Source: Halisarca cf. caerulea (Eukaryota; Porifera; Demospongiae; Chondrillida; Halisarcidae). Taken from it: a DNA stretch of 64,000 nt. Made by a program: the position numbers and the translations under genes. The DNA lies in NCBI GenBank assembly GCA_963170055.1, contig CAUJGJ010000371.1, positions 124,001 to 188,000 of the forward strand, in the 5' to 3' direction. The stretch's first letter is position 1; each line of letters starts with the position of its first letter. Below, one piece after another: positions 25,994 through 39,613 of this stretch. The notes under the pieces were generated by a model, which saw only the letters and a program-made list of their open reading frames with translations, had not been told where the DNA came from and made no database searches.

Positions 25994-27241
25994 ACAGAAG
26001 TTCAGAAACTTCATGTGTGTCCACTGGGAATGTGCGTGGTGCTAGTGCAAAATATTGGTATTAACACCTGCATATCCAACACTACACAAATACGCACACA
26101 GCACTTCAGAAAGGTCATGTGTGTCCAGTGGGAATGTGCGTGGTGCTAGTGCGAAATATTGGTATTAGCACCAGCATATCTAACACTACACAAATACGCT
26201 TACAGCACTTCAGAAACTTCATGTGTGTCCACTTGGAATGTGTGTGGTGCTAGTACCAAATATTGGTATTAGCACCAGCATATCCAACACTACACAAATG
26301 CACCCACAGCACTTCAGAAACTTCATGTGTGTCCACTGGGAATGTGCGTGGTGCTAGTGCCAAATATTGGTATTAGCACCAGCATATCCAACACTACACA
26401 AATACACCCACAGAAGTTCAGAACCTTAATGTGTGTCCATTGGGAAAGAGCGTGGTGCTAGTGCAAAATATTGGTATTAGCACCAGCATATCCAACTTTA
26501 TACAAATGCACCCACAGCACTTCAGAAACTTCATGTGTGTCCACTGGGAATGTGCGTGGTGCTAGTGCCAAATATTGGTATTAGCACCAGCATATCCAAC
26601 ACTACACAAATACGTCCACAGAAGTTCAGAAACTTCATGTGTGTCCACTGGGAATGTGCGTGGTGCTAGTGCAAAATATTGGTATTAACACCAGCATATC
26701 CAACACTACACAAATACGCACACAGCACTTCAGAAAGGTCATGTGTGTCCAGTGGGAATGTGCGTGGTGCTAGTGCCAAATATTGGTATTAGCACCAGCA
26801 TATCTAACACTACACAAATACGCTTACAGCACTTCAGAAACTTCATGTGTGTCCACTTGGAATGTGTGTGGTGCTAGTACCAAATATTGGTATTAGCACC
26901 AGCATATCCAACACTACACAAATGCACCCACAGCACTTCAGAAACTTCATGTGTGTCCACTGGGAATGTGCGTGGTGCTAGTGCCAAATATTGGTATTAG
27001 CACCAGCATATCCAACACTACACAAATACACCCACAGAAGTTCAGAACCTTAATGTGTGTCCATTGGGAAAGAGCGTGGTGCTAGTGCAAAATATTGGTA
27101 TTAGCACCAGCATATCCAACTTTATACAAATGCACCCACAGCACTTCAGAAACTTCATGTGTGTCCACTGGGAATGTGCGTGGTGCTAGTGACAAATATT
27201 GGTATTAACACCAGCATATCCAACACTACAGAAATACGCTT
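25994..27241 (+). repeat. 6-monomer tandem duplication (624 bp x 2)
   Basis: The marker gtccagtggg lies at about 26,123 and again 624 bp later, each time inside a family G unit (26,098 and 26,722) with an acgcac tail before it. The order agaag with gtgcaaaat and tattaac, family G unit, ccacttgg, aatgcaccc, agaag with gggaaagagcg, and aactttatac is shared. Copy 2 diverges near 27,190 at gtgacaaat. Confidence 0.85.
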
Positions 27242-27696
27242 ACAGCACTTCAGAAACTTCATGTGTGTCCACTGGGAATGTGTGTGGTGCTAGTACCAAA
27301 TATTGGTATTAGCACCAGCATATCCAACACTACACAAATACGCCCACAGAAGTTCAGAAACTTCATGTGTGTCCACTGGGAATGTGCGTGGTGCTAGTGC
27401 AAAATATTGGTATTAACACCAGCATATCCAACACTACACAAATACGCCCACAGCACTTCAGAAACTTCATGTGTGTCCACTGGGAATGTGCGTGGTGCTA
27501 GTGCCAAATATTGGTATTAGCACCAGCATATCCAACACTACAGAAATACGCTTACAGCACTTCAGAAACTTCATGTGTGTCCACTGGGAATGTGTGTGGT
27601 GCTAGTGACAAATATTGGTATTAACACCAGCATATCCAACACTACAGAAATACGCTTACAGCACTTCAGAAACTTCATGTGTGTCCTCTGGGAATA
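27242..27696 (+). repeat. Family C units with acgctt tails
   Basis: About four units linking the 6-mer duplication to the second copy of the 6,756-bp-offset segment. They carry agaag leaders, gtgcaaaat, gtgacaaat with tattaacacc, and acagaaatacgctt tails. No unique sequence is present. Confidence 0.72.
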
Positions 27697-29422
27697 TGCG
27701 TGGTGCTATTGCTAAAAATTGGTATTAGCACCAGCATATCCAACACTACACAAATACGCCCACAGCACTTCAGAATCTTCATGTGTGTCCCTGGGTATGA
27801 GCGTGGTGCTAGTGCTAAATATTGGTATTAGCACCAGCATATCCAACTTTACACAAATACGCCCACAGCAGTTAAGAAACTTAATGTGTGTCCACTGGGA
27901 TTGTGCGCGGTGCTAGTGCCAAATATTGGTATTAGCACCAGCATATCCAACACTACACAAATACACCAACAGAAGTTCAGAACCTTAATGTGTGTCCATT
28001 GGGAAAGAGCGTGGTACTAGTGCTAAATATTGGTATTAGCACCAGCATATCCAACTTTACACAAATGCACCCACAGCACTTCAGAAACTTCATGTGTGTC
28101 CACTGGGAATGTGCGTGGTGCTAGTGACAAATATTGGAATTAACACCAGCATATCCAACACTACACAAATACGCTTACAGCACTTCAGAAACTTCATGTG
28201 TGTCCACTGGGAATGTGGGTGGTGCTAGTACCAAATATTGGTATTAGCACCAGCATATCCAACACTACACAAATGCACCCACAGCACTTCAGAAACTTCA
28301 TGTGTGTCCACTGGGAATGTGCGTGGTGCTAGTGCCAAATTTTGGTATTAGCACCAGCATATCCAACACTACACAAATACACCCACAGAAGTTCAGAACC
28401 TTAATGTGTGTCCATTGGGAAAGAGCGTGGTGCTAGTGCAAAATATTGGTATTAGCACCAGCATATCCAACTTTACACAAATGCACCCACAGCACTTCAG
28501 AAACTTCATGTGTGTCCACTGGGAATGTGCGTGGTGCTAGTGACAAATATTGGTATTAACACCAGCATATCCAACACTACAGAAATACGCTTACAGCACT
28601 TCAGAAACTTCATGTGTGTCCACTGGGAATGTGCGTGGTGCTAGTGCCAAATATTGGTATTAGCACCAGCATATCCAACACTACACAAATACGTCCACAG
28701 AAGTTCAGAAACTTCATGTGTGTCCACTGGGAATGTGCGTGGTGCTAGTGCAAAATATTGGTATTAACACCAGCATATCCAACACTACACAAATACGGCA
28801 CAGCACTTCAGAAACTTCATGTGTGTCCACTGGGAATGTGCGTGGTGCTAGTGCCAAATATTGGTATTAGCACCAGCATATCCAACACTACACAAATACG
28901 CCCACAGTACTTCAGAAACTTCATGTGTGTCCACTGGGAATGTGCGTGGTGCTAGTGACAAATATTGGTATTAACACCAGCATATCCAACACTACAGAAA
29001 TACGCTTACAGCACTTCAGAAACTTCATGTGTGTCCACTGGGAATGTGTGTGGTGCTAGTGACAAATATTGGTATTAACACCAGCATATCCAACACTACA
29101 GAAATACGCTTACAGCACTTCAGAAACTTCATGTGTGTCCTCCTGGAATGTGCGTGGTGCTATTGCTAAATATTGGTATTAGCACCAGCATATCCAACAC
29201 TACACAAATACGCCCACAGCACTTCAGAAACTTCATGTGTGTCCCTGGGTATGAGCGTGGTGCTAGTGCAAAATATTGGTATTAGCACCAGCATATCCAA
29301 CTTTACACAAATGCACCCACAGCACTTCAGAAACTTCATGTGTGTCCACTGGGAATGTGTGTGGTTCTAGTGCCAAATATTGGTATTAGCACCAGCATAT
29401 CCAACACTACACAAATACGCCC
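27697..29422 (+). repeat. Segment copy 2 of a long-range duplication (offset 6,756 bp)
   Basis: It matches 20,941-22,666, including all three one-base deletions (27,788, 28,796, 29,244). Substitutions relative to copy 1 include gaatatgcg with gctaaaaatt near 27,715, ttgtgcgcgg near 27,900, gtcctcctgg near 29,140, and gtgcaaaat near 29,268. The copy is therefore not fresh. The sequence between the two copies is different satellite, so this is not a simple tandem unit. Confidence 0.8.
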
Positions 29423-30045
29423 ACAGCAGTTAAGAAACTTCATGTGTGTCCACTGGGAATGTGCGTGGTGCTAGTGCCAAATATTGGTATTAGCACCAGC
29501 ATATCCAACACTACACAAATGCCCCACAGCACTTCAGAAACTTCATGTGTGTCCACTGGGAATGTGCGTGGTGCTAGTGCCAAATTTTGGTATTAGCACC
29601 AGCATATCCAACACTACACAAATACACCCACAGAAGTTCAGAACCTTAATGTGTGTCCATTGGGAAAGAGCGTGGTGCTAGTGCCAAATATTGGTATTAG
29701 CACCAGCATATCCAACACTACAGAAATACGCTTACAGCACTTTAGAAACTTCATGTGTGTCCACTGGGTATGAGCGTGGTGCTAGTGCTAAATATTGGTA
29801 TTAGCACCAGCATATCCAACTTTACACAAATGCGCCCACAGCACTTCAGAAACTTCATGTGTGTCCACTGGGAATGTGTGTAGTTCTAGTGCCAAATATT
29901 GGTATTAGCACCAGCATATCCAACACTACACAAATACGCCCACAGTAGTTAAGAAACTTCATGTGTGTCCACTGGGAATGTGCGACGTGCTAGTGCCAAA
30001 TATTGGTATTAGCACCAGCATATCCAACACTACACAAATACGCAC
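29423..30045 (+). repeat. End of family C domain 1
   Basis: Six units with a one-base deletion in aaatgccccac (near 29,520), gggtatgagcg (29,769), tgtgtagttctag, and a unit with gcgacgtgctag (29,982). The last three recur at 33,942-34,309 with offset 4,264 bp (41 units), again immediately before a switch to family G. Confidence 0.8.
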
Positions 30046-31501
30046 ACAGCACTTCAGAAAGGTCATGTGTGTCCATTGGGAATGTGCGTGGTGCTAGTGC
30101 CAAATATTGGTATTAGCACCAGCATATCTAACACTACACAAATACGCCCACAGCACTTCAGAAAGGTCATGTGTGTCCACTGGGAATGTGCGTGGTGCTA
30201 GTGCCAAATATTGGTATTAGCAATAGCATATCTAACACTACACAAACACGCCCACAGTAGTTAAGAAACTTCATGTGTGTCCACTGGGAATGTGCGTGGT
30301 GCTAGTGCCAAATATTGGTATTAGCACCAGCATATCCAACACTACACAAATACGCCCACATCAATTAAGAAACTTAATGTGTGTCCACTGGGAATGTGCG
30401 TGGTGCTAGTGCCAAATATTGGTATTAGCACCAGCATATCCAACACTACACAAATACGCCCACAGCACTTCAGAAAGGTCATGTGTGTCCACTGGGAATG
30501 TGCGTGGTGCTAGTGCCAAATATTGGTATTAGCACCAGCATATCCAACACTACACAAATACGCCCACAGCACTTCAGAAAGGTCATGTGTGTCCACTGGG
30601 AATGTGCGTGGTGCTAGTGCCAAATATTGGTATTAGCACCAGCATATCCAACACTACACAAATACGCCCACAGCACTTCAGAAAGGTCATGTGTGTCCAC
30701 TGTGAATGTGCGTGGTGCTAGTGCCAAATATTGGTATTAGCACCAGCATATCCAACACTACACAAATACGCCCACAGCACTTCAGAAAGGTCATGTGTTT
30801 CCACTGGGAATGTGCGTGGTGCTAGTGCCAAATATTGGTATTAGAACCAGCATATCCAACACTACACAAATACGCCCACAGCACTTCAGAAACTTCATGT
30901 GTGTCCACTGGGAATGTGCGTGGTGCTAGTGCCAAATATTGGTATTAGCACCAGCATATCCAACACTACACAAATACGCCCACAGCACTTCAGAAACTTC
31001 ATGTGTGTCCACTGGGAATGTGCGTGGTGCTAGTGCCAAATATTGGTATTAGCACCAGCATATCCAACACTACACAAATACGCCCACATCAGTTAAGAAA
31101 CTTAATGTGTGTCCACTGGAAATGTGCGTGGTGCTAGTGCCAAATATTGGTATTAGCACCAGCATATCCAACACTACACAAATACGCCCACAGCACTTCA
31201 GAAAGGTCATGTGTGTCCACTGGGAATGTGCGTGGTGCTAGTGAAAAATATTGGTATTAGCACCAGCATATCCAACATTACACAAATACGCCAACAGCTC
31301 ATCAGAAACTTCATGTGTGTCCACTGGGAATGTGCGTGGTGCTAGTGCCAAATATTGGTATTAGCACCAGCATATCCAACACTACACAAATACGCCCACA
31401 GCACTTCAGAAAGGTCATGTGCGTCCACTGGGAATGTGCGTGGTGCTAGTGCCAAATATTGGTATTAGCACCAGCATATCCAACACTACACAAATACGCC
31501 C
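30046..31501 (+). repeat. Family G domain 2 (mixed)
   Basis: Fourteen units, about half with aaaggtcatg, interleaved with acagtagttaag, acatcaattaag and aaacttc units. The order acagtagttaag then acatcaattaag repeats a part of the G1 cassette, so this tract derives from the same lineage. Private variants are agcaatagc with acaaacacg (30,220-30,250), gtgtttcc near 30,796, and acagctcatcag near 31,294. The last recurs at 34,414, exactly 3,120 bp (30 units) downstream. Confidence 0.82.
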
Positions 31502-34309
31502 ACAGCACTTCAGAAACTTCATGTGTGTCCACTGGGAATGTGCGTGGTGCTATTGCTAAATATTGGTATTAGCACCAGCATATCCAACACTACACAAATA
31601 CGCCCACAGCACTTCAGAAACTTCATGTGTGTCCACTGGGTATGAGCGTGGTGCTAGTGCTAAATATTGGTATTAGCACCAGCATATCCAACTTTACACA
31701 AATGCGCCCACAGTACTTCAGAAACTTCATGTGTGTCCACTGGGAATGTGTGTGGTTCTAGTGCCAAATATTGGTATTAGCACCAGCATATCCAACACTA
31801 CACAAATACGCCCACAGCAGTTAAGAAACTTCATGTGTGTCCACTGGGAATGTGCGTGGTGCTAGTGCCAAATATTGGTATTAGCACCAGCATATCCAAC
31901 ACTACACAAATACACCCACAGAAGTTCAGAACCTTCATGTGTGTCCACTGGGAAAGAGCGTGGTGCTAGTGCTAAATATTGGTATTAGCACCAGCATATC
32001 CAACACTACACAAATACGCCCACAGTACTTCAGAAACTTCATGTGTGTCCTCTGGGAATGTGCGTGGTGCTAGTGCCAAATATTGGTATTAGCACCAGCA
32101 TATCCAACACTACACAAATACGCCCACAGCAGTTAAGAAACTTCATGTGTGTCCACTGGGAATTTGCGTGGTGCTAGTGCCAAATATTGGTATTAACACC
32201 AGCATATCCAACACTACACAAATACGCCCACAGTACTTCACAAACTTCATGTGTGTCCACTGGGAATGTGCGTGGTGCTAGTGCCAAATATTGGTATTAG
32301 CACCAGCATATCCAACACTACAGAAATACGCCCACAGTACTTCACAAACTTCATGTGTGTCCACTGGGAATGTGCGTGTATCTAGTTCCAAATATTGATA
32401 TTAGCACCAGCATATCCAACACTACAGAAATACGCTTACAGCACTTCAGAAACTTCATGTGTGTCCACTGTGAATGTGCATGGTGCTAATGCCAAATATT
32501 GGTATTAACACCAGCATATCCAACACTACACAAATACGCCCACAGCTGTTAAGAAACTTCACGTGTGCCCACTGGGAATGTGCGTGGTGCTATTGCTAAA
32601 TATTGGTATTAACACCAGCATATCCAACTTTACACAAATGCGCCCACAACACTTCAGAAACTTCATGTGTGTCCACTGGGAATGTGTGTAGTTCTAGTGC
32701 CAAATATTGGTATTAGCACCAGCATATCCAACACTACACAAATACGCCCACAGCAGTTAAGAAACTTCATGTGTGTCCACTGGGAATGTGCGTGGTGCTA
32801 GTGCCAAATATTGGTATTAGCACCAGCATATCCAAAACTACACAAATACGCCCACAGCAGTTAAGAAACTTCATGTGTGTCCACTACGAATGTGCGTGTA
32901 TCTAGTGCCAAATATTGGTATTAGCACCAGCATATCCAACACTACACAAATGCACCCACTGCACTTCAGAAACTTCATGTGTGTCCACTGGGAATGTGCG
33001 TGGTGCTAGTGCCAAATATTGGTATTAGCACCAGCATATCCAACACTACGCAAATACGCCCACAGCAGTTAAGAAACTTCATGTGTGTCCACTGGGAATG
33101 TGCGTGGTGCTAGTGCTAAATATTGGTATTAGCACCAGCATATCCAAAACTAAACAAATACGCCCACAGCAGTTAAGAACCTTCATGTGTGTCCACTGGG
33201 AATGTGCGTGTATCTAGTGCCAAATATTGGTATTAGCACCAGCATATCCAACACTACACAAATGTGCCCACAGAAGTTCAGAAACTTCATGTGTGTCCAC
33301 TGGGAATGTGCGTGATGCTAGTGCCAAATATTGGTATTAGCACCAGCATATCCAACACTACACAAATACGCCCACAGTACTTCAGAAACTTCATGTGTGT
33401 CCTCTGGGAATGTGCGTGGTGCTAGTGCCAAATATTGGTATTAGCACCAGCATATCCAACACTACACAAATACGCCCACAGCAGTTAAGAAACTTCATGT
33501 GTGTCCACTGGGAATTTGTGTGGTGCTAGTGCCAAATATTGGTATTACCACCAGCATATCCAACACTACACAAATACGCCCACAGTACTTCAGAAACTTC
33601 ATGTGTGTCCACTGTGAATGTGCGTGGTGCTAGTGCCAAATATTGGTATTAGCACCAGCATATCCAACACTACAGAAATACGCTTACAGCACTTCAGAAA
33701 CTTCATGTGTGTCCACTGTGAATGTGCGTGGTGCTAATGCCAAATATTGGTATTAGCACCAGCATATCCAACACTACACAAATACGCCCACAGCAGTTAA
33801 GAAACTTCATGTGTGCCCACTGGGAATGTGCGTGGTGCTAGTGCCAAATATTGGTATTAGCACCAGCATATCCAACACTACACAAATACGCCCACAGTAC
33901 TTCACAAACTTCATGTGTGTCCACTGGGAATGTGCGTGGTGCTAGTGCCAAATATTGGTATTAGCACCAGCATATCCAACACTACAGAAATACGCTTACA
34001 GCACTTTAGAAACTTCATGTGTGTCCACTGGGTATGAGCGTGGTGCTAGTGCTAAATATTGGTATTAGCACCAGCATATCCAACTTTACACAAATGCGCC
34101 CACAGCACTTCAGAAACTTCATGTGTGTCCACTGGGAATGTGTGTAGTTCTAGTGCCAAATATTGGTATTAGCACCAGCATATCCAACACTACACAAATA
34201 CGCCCACAGTAGTTAAGAAACTTCATGTGTGTCCACTGGGAATGTGCGACGTGCTAGTGCCAAATATTGGTATTAGCACCAGCATATCCAACACTACACA
34301 AATACGCAC
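31502..34309 (+). repeat. Family C domain 2
   Basis: Twenty-seven C-type units between two G domains. They include gctattgct, gggtatgagcg (31,641 and 34,033), gcgtgtatctag, agctgttaag with cacgtgtgccc (32,560), ccactacgaatg (32,881) and cactacgcaaat (33,041-33,054). From about 31,980 to 33,840 it matches 40,610-42,370. The offset is 8,632 bp at first and 8,528 bp after one extra unit near 32,330. It ends with gcgacgtgctag at 34,246 before family G resumes. Confidence 0.85.
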
Positions 34310-37300
34310 ACAGCACTTCAGAAAGGTCATGTGTGTCCATTGGGAATGTGCGTGGTGCTAGTGCCAAATATTGGTATTAGCACCAGCATATCCAACATTA
34401 CACAAATACGCCAACAGCTCATCAGAAACTTCATGTGTGTCCACTGGGAATGTGCGTGGTGCTAGTGCCAAATATTGGTATTAGCACCAGCATATCCAAC
34501 ACTACACAAATACGCCCACAGCACTTCAGAAAGGTCATGTGCGTCCACTGGGAATGTGCGTGGTGCTAGTGCCAAATATTGGTATTAGCACCAGCATATC
34601 CAACACTACACAAATACGCCCACAGCACTTCAGAAACTTCATGTGTGTCCACTGGGAATGTGCGTGGTGCTAGTGCCAAATATTGGTATTAGCACCAGCA
34701 TATCCAACACTACACAAATACGCCCACAGCACTTCAGAAACTTCATGTGTGTCCACTGGGAATGTGCGTCGTGCTAGTGCCAAATATTGGTATTAGCACC
34801 AGCATATCCAACACTGCACAAATACGCCCACAGCACTTCAGAAACTTCATGTGTGTCCACTGGGAATGTGCGTGGTGCTAGTGCCAAATATTGGTATTAG
34901 CACCAGCATATCCAACACTACACAAATACGCCCACATCAGTTAAGAAACTTAATGTGTGTCCACTGGGAATGTGCGTGGTGCTAGTGCCAAATATTGGTA
35001 TTAGCACCAGCATATCCAACACTACACAAATACGCCCACAGCACTTCAGAAAGGTCATGTGTGTCCACTGGGAATGTGCGTGGTGCTAGTGCCAAATATT
35101 GTTATTAGCACCGGCATATCCAACACTACACAAATACGCCCACAGTAGTTAAGAAACTTCATGTGTGTCCACTGGGAATGTGCGTGGTGCTAGTGCCAAA
35201 TATTGGTATTAGCACCAGCATATCCAACACTACACAAATACGCCCACAGCACTTCAGAAAGGTCATGTGTGTCCATTGGGAATGTGCGTGGTGCTAGTGC
35301 CAAATATTGGTATTAGCACCAACATATCCAACACTACATAAATACACCCACAGCACTTCAGAAAGGTCATGTGTGTCCACTGGGAATGTGCGTGGTGCTA
35401 GTGCCAAATATTGGTATTAGCACCAGCATATCCAACACTACACAAATACGCCCACAGCACTTCAGAAAGGTCATGTGTGTCCATTGGGAATGTGCGTGGT
35501 TCTAGTGCCAAATATTGGTATTAGCACCAGCATATCCAACACTACACAAATACGCCCACAGCACTTCAGAAAGGTCATGTGTGTCCACTGGGAATGTGCG
35601 TGGTGCTAGTACCAAATATTGGTATTAGCACGTGCACATCCAACACTACACAAATACGCCCACAGCACTTCAGAAAGGACATGTGTGTCCATTGGGAATG
35701 TGCGTGGTGCTAGTGCCAAATATTGGTATTAGCACCAGCATATCCAACACTACATAAATACGCCCACAGCACTTCAGAAAGGTCATGTGTGTCCACTGGG
35801 AATGTGCGTGGTGCTAGTGCCAAATATTAGTATTAGCACCAGCATATCCAACACTACACAAATACGCCCACAGCACTTCAGAAAGGTCATGTGTGTCCAC
35901 TGGGAATGTGCGTGGTGCTAGTGCCAAATATTGGTATTAGCACCAGCATATCCAACACTACACAAATACGCCCACAGCACTTCAGAAACTTCATGTGTGT
36001 CCACTGGGAATGTGCGTGGTGCTAGTGCCAAATATTGGTATTAGCACCAGCATATCCAACACTACACAAATACGCCCACAGCACTTCAGAAACTTCATGT
36101 GTGTCCACTGGGAATGTGCGTCGTGCTAGTGCCAAATATTGGTATTAGCACCAGCATATCCAACACTACACAAATACGCCCACAGCACTTCAGAAACTTC
36201 ATGTGTGTCCACTGGGAATGTGCGTGGTGCTAGTGCCAAATATTGGTATTAGCACCAGCATATCCAACACTAAACAAATACGCCCACAGCACTTCAGAAA
36301 GGTCATGTGTGTCCACTTGGAATGTGCTTGGTGCTAGTGCCAAATATTGGTATTAGCACCAGCATATCCAACACTACACAAATACGCCCACAGCACTTCA
36401 GAAAGGTCATGTGTGTCCACTGGGAATGTGCGTGGTGCTAGTGCCAAATATTGGTATTAGAACCAGCATATCCAACACTACACAAATACGCCCACAGCAC
36501 TTCAGAAACTTCATGTGTGTCCACTGGGAATGTGCGTGGTGCTAGTGCCAAATATTGGTATTAGCACCAGCATATCCAACACTACACAAATACGCCCACA
36601 GCACTTCAGAAAGGTCATGTGTGTCCACTGGGAATGTGCGTGGTGCTAGTGCCAAATATTGGTATTAGCACCGGCATATCCAACACTACACAAATACGCC
36701 CACAGTAGTTGAGAAACTTCATGTGTGTCCACTGGGAATGTGCGTGGTGCTAGTGCCAAATATTGGTATTAGCACCAGCATATCCAACACTACACAAATA
36801 CGCCCACAGCACTTCAGAAAGGTCATGTGTGTCCACTGGGAATGTGCGTGGTGCTAGTGCCAAATATTGGTATTAGCACCAGCATATCCAACACTACATA
36901 AATACACCCACAGCACTTCAGAAAGGTCATGTGTGTCCACTGGGAATGTTCGTGGTGCTAGTGCCAAATATTAGTATTAGCACCAGCATATCCAACACTA
37001 CACAAATACGCCCACAGCACTTCAGAAAGGTCATGTGTGTCCATTGGGAATGTGCGTGGTGCTAGTGCCAAATATTGGTATTAGCACCAGCATATACAAC
37101 ACTAAATAAATACGCCCACAGCACTTCAGAAAGGTCATGTGTGTCCACTGGGAATGTGCGTGGTGCTAGTGCCAAATATTAGTATTAGCACCAGCATATC
37201 CAACACTACACAAATACGCCCACAGCACTTCAGAAAGGTCATGTGTGTCCACTGGGAATGTGCGTGGTGCTAGTGCCAAATATTGGTATTAGAACCAGCA

Positions 37301-39613
37301 TATCCAACACTACACAAATACGCCCACAGCACTTCAGAAACTTCATGTGTGTCCACTGGGAATGTGCGTGGTGCTAGTGCAAAATATTGGTATTAGAACC
37401 AGCATATCCAACACTACACAAATACGCCCACATCACTTCAGAAAGGTCATGTGTGTCCACTGGGAATGTGCGTGGTGCTAGTGCCAAATATTGGTATTAG
37501 CACCGGCATATCCAACACTACACAAATACGCCCACAGTAGTTAAGAAACTTCATGTGTGTCCACTGGGAATGTGCGTGGTGCTAGTGCCAAATATTGGTA
37601 TTAGCACCAGCATATCCAACACTACACAAATACATCCACAGCACTTCAGAAAGGTCATGTGTGTCCATTGGGAATGTGCGTGGTGCTAGTGCCAAATATT
37701 GGTATTTGCACCAGCATATCCAACACTACATAAATACACCCACAGCACTTCAGAAAGGTCATGTGTGTCCACTGGGAATGTGCGTGGTGCTAGTGCCAAA
37801 TATTAGTATTAGCACCAGCATATCCAACACTACACAAATACGCCCACAGCACTTCAGAAAGGTCATGTGTGTCCATTGGGAATGTGCGTGGTGCTAGTGC
37901 CAAATATTGGTATTAGCACCAGCATATCCAACACTACACAAATACGCCCACAGCACTTCAGAAAGGTCATGTGTGTCAACTGGGAATGTGCGTGGTGCTA
38001 GTGCCAAATATTGGTATTAGCACGTGCACATCCAACACTACACAAATACGCCCACAGCACTTCAGAAAGGTCATGTGTGTCCATTGGGAATGTGCGTGGT
38101 GCTAGTGCCAAATATTGGTATTAGCACCAGCATATCCAACACTACATAAATACGCCCACAGCACTTCAGAAAGGTCATGTGTGTCCACTGGGAATGTGCG
38201 TGGTGCTAGTGCCAAATATTAGTATTAGCACTAGCATATCCAACACTACACAAATACGCACACAGCACTTCAGAAAGGTCATGTGTGTCCATTGGGAATG
38301 TGCGTGGTGCTAGTGCTAAATATTGGTATTAGCACCAGCATATCCAACACTACATAAATACGCCCACAGCACTTCAGAAAGGTCATGTGTGTCCACTGGG
38401 AATGTGCGTGGTGCTAGTGCCAAATATTAGTATTAGCACCAGCATATCCAACACTACACAAATACGCCCACAGCACTTCAGAAAGGTCATGTGTGTCCAC
38501 TGGGAATGTGCGTGGTGCTAGTGCCAAATATTGGTATTAGCACCAGCATATCCAACACTACACAAATACGCCCACAGCATTTCAGAAACTTCATGTGTGT
38601 CCACTGGGAATGTGCGTGGTGCTAGTGCCAAATATTGGTATTAGCACCAGCATATCCAACACTACACAAATACGCCCACAGCACTTCAGAAAGGTCATGT
38701 GTGTCCACTGGGAATGTGCGTGGTGCTAGTGCCAAATATTGGTATTAGCACCGGCATATCCAACACTACACAAATACGCCCACATTAGTTAAGAAAGGTC
38801 ATGTGTGTCCATTGGGAATGTGCGTGGTGCTAGTGCCAAATATTGGTATTAGCACCAGCATATCCAACACTACATAAATACACCCACAGCACTTCAGAAA
38901 GGTCATGTGTGTCCACTGGGAATGTGCGTGGTGCTAGTGCCAAATATTGGTATTAGCACGTGCACATCCAACACTACACAAATACGCCCACAGCACTTCA
39001 GAAAGGTCATGTGTGTCCATTGGGAATGTGCGTGGTGCTAGTGCCAAATATTGGTATTAGCACCAGCATATCCAACACTACACAAATACGCCCACAGCAC
39101 TTCAGAAAGGTCATGTGTTTACACTGGGAATGTGCGTGGTGCTAGTGCCAAATATTGGTATTAGAACCTGCATATCCAACACTACACAAATACGCCCACA
39201 GCACTTCAGAAACTTCATGTGTGTCCACTGGGAATGTGCGTGGTGCTAGTGCCAAATATTGGTATTAGCACCAGCATATCCAACACTACACAAATACGCC
39301 CACAGCACTTCAGAAACTTCATGTGTGTCCACTGGGAATGTGCTTTGTTCTAGTGCCAAATATTTTTATTAGCACCGGCATATCCAACACTACACAAATA
39401 CGCCCACAGTAGTTAAGAAACTTCATGTGTGTCCACTGGGAATGTGCGTGGTGCTAGTGCCAAATATTGGTATTAGCACCAGCATATCCAACACTACACA
39501 AATACGCCCACAGCACTTCAGAAAGGTCATGTGTGTCCACTGGGAATGTGCTTGGTGCTAGTGCCAAATATTGGTATAAGCACCAGCATATCCAACACTA
39601 CACAAATACGCCC
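34310..39613 (+). repeat. Family G domain 3 (mixed)
   Basis: Fifty-one units, mostly aaaggtcatg with interspersed aaacttc units. Markers: gcaccggcat at 35,109, 36,669, 37,501, 38,749 and 39,373 (spacings of 15, 8, 12 and 6 units), and gcacgtgcacatcc near 35,629, 38,021 and 38,957 (spacings of 23 and 9 units). Spacings are exact multiples of 104 but irregular, so an older HOR seems shuffled. Every unit is 104 bp long. The last G unit starts at 39,510 and has gcttggtgc. Confidence 0.84.

Larger units (their letters stand above)
13723..30045 (+). repeat. Family C domain 1
   Basis: Units here read aaacttcatg. Leaders diversify into agcac, agtac, agcag, agaag and atcac types, and tails into acgccc, gtgccc, gcaccc, acaccc, acgctt and acgtcc. 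Family G units intrude at 14,347-14,658 (three), 20,486, 26,098 and 26,722. This domain holds most of the window's length variants outside G1, including the four gtccctggg deletions and the two tacggcac deletions. The gggtatgagcg unit, followed by a ggttctag unit, first appears at 15,319 and is a recurring marker from there on. Confidence 0.88.

Noticed and set aside
35625..35640. CACGTG E-box in the gcacgtgcacatcc and cacgtgtgccc subtypes
   Set aside because: The hexamer arises from single-base or few-base changes in a minority of units and has no supporting context. It is treated only as a subtype marker.
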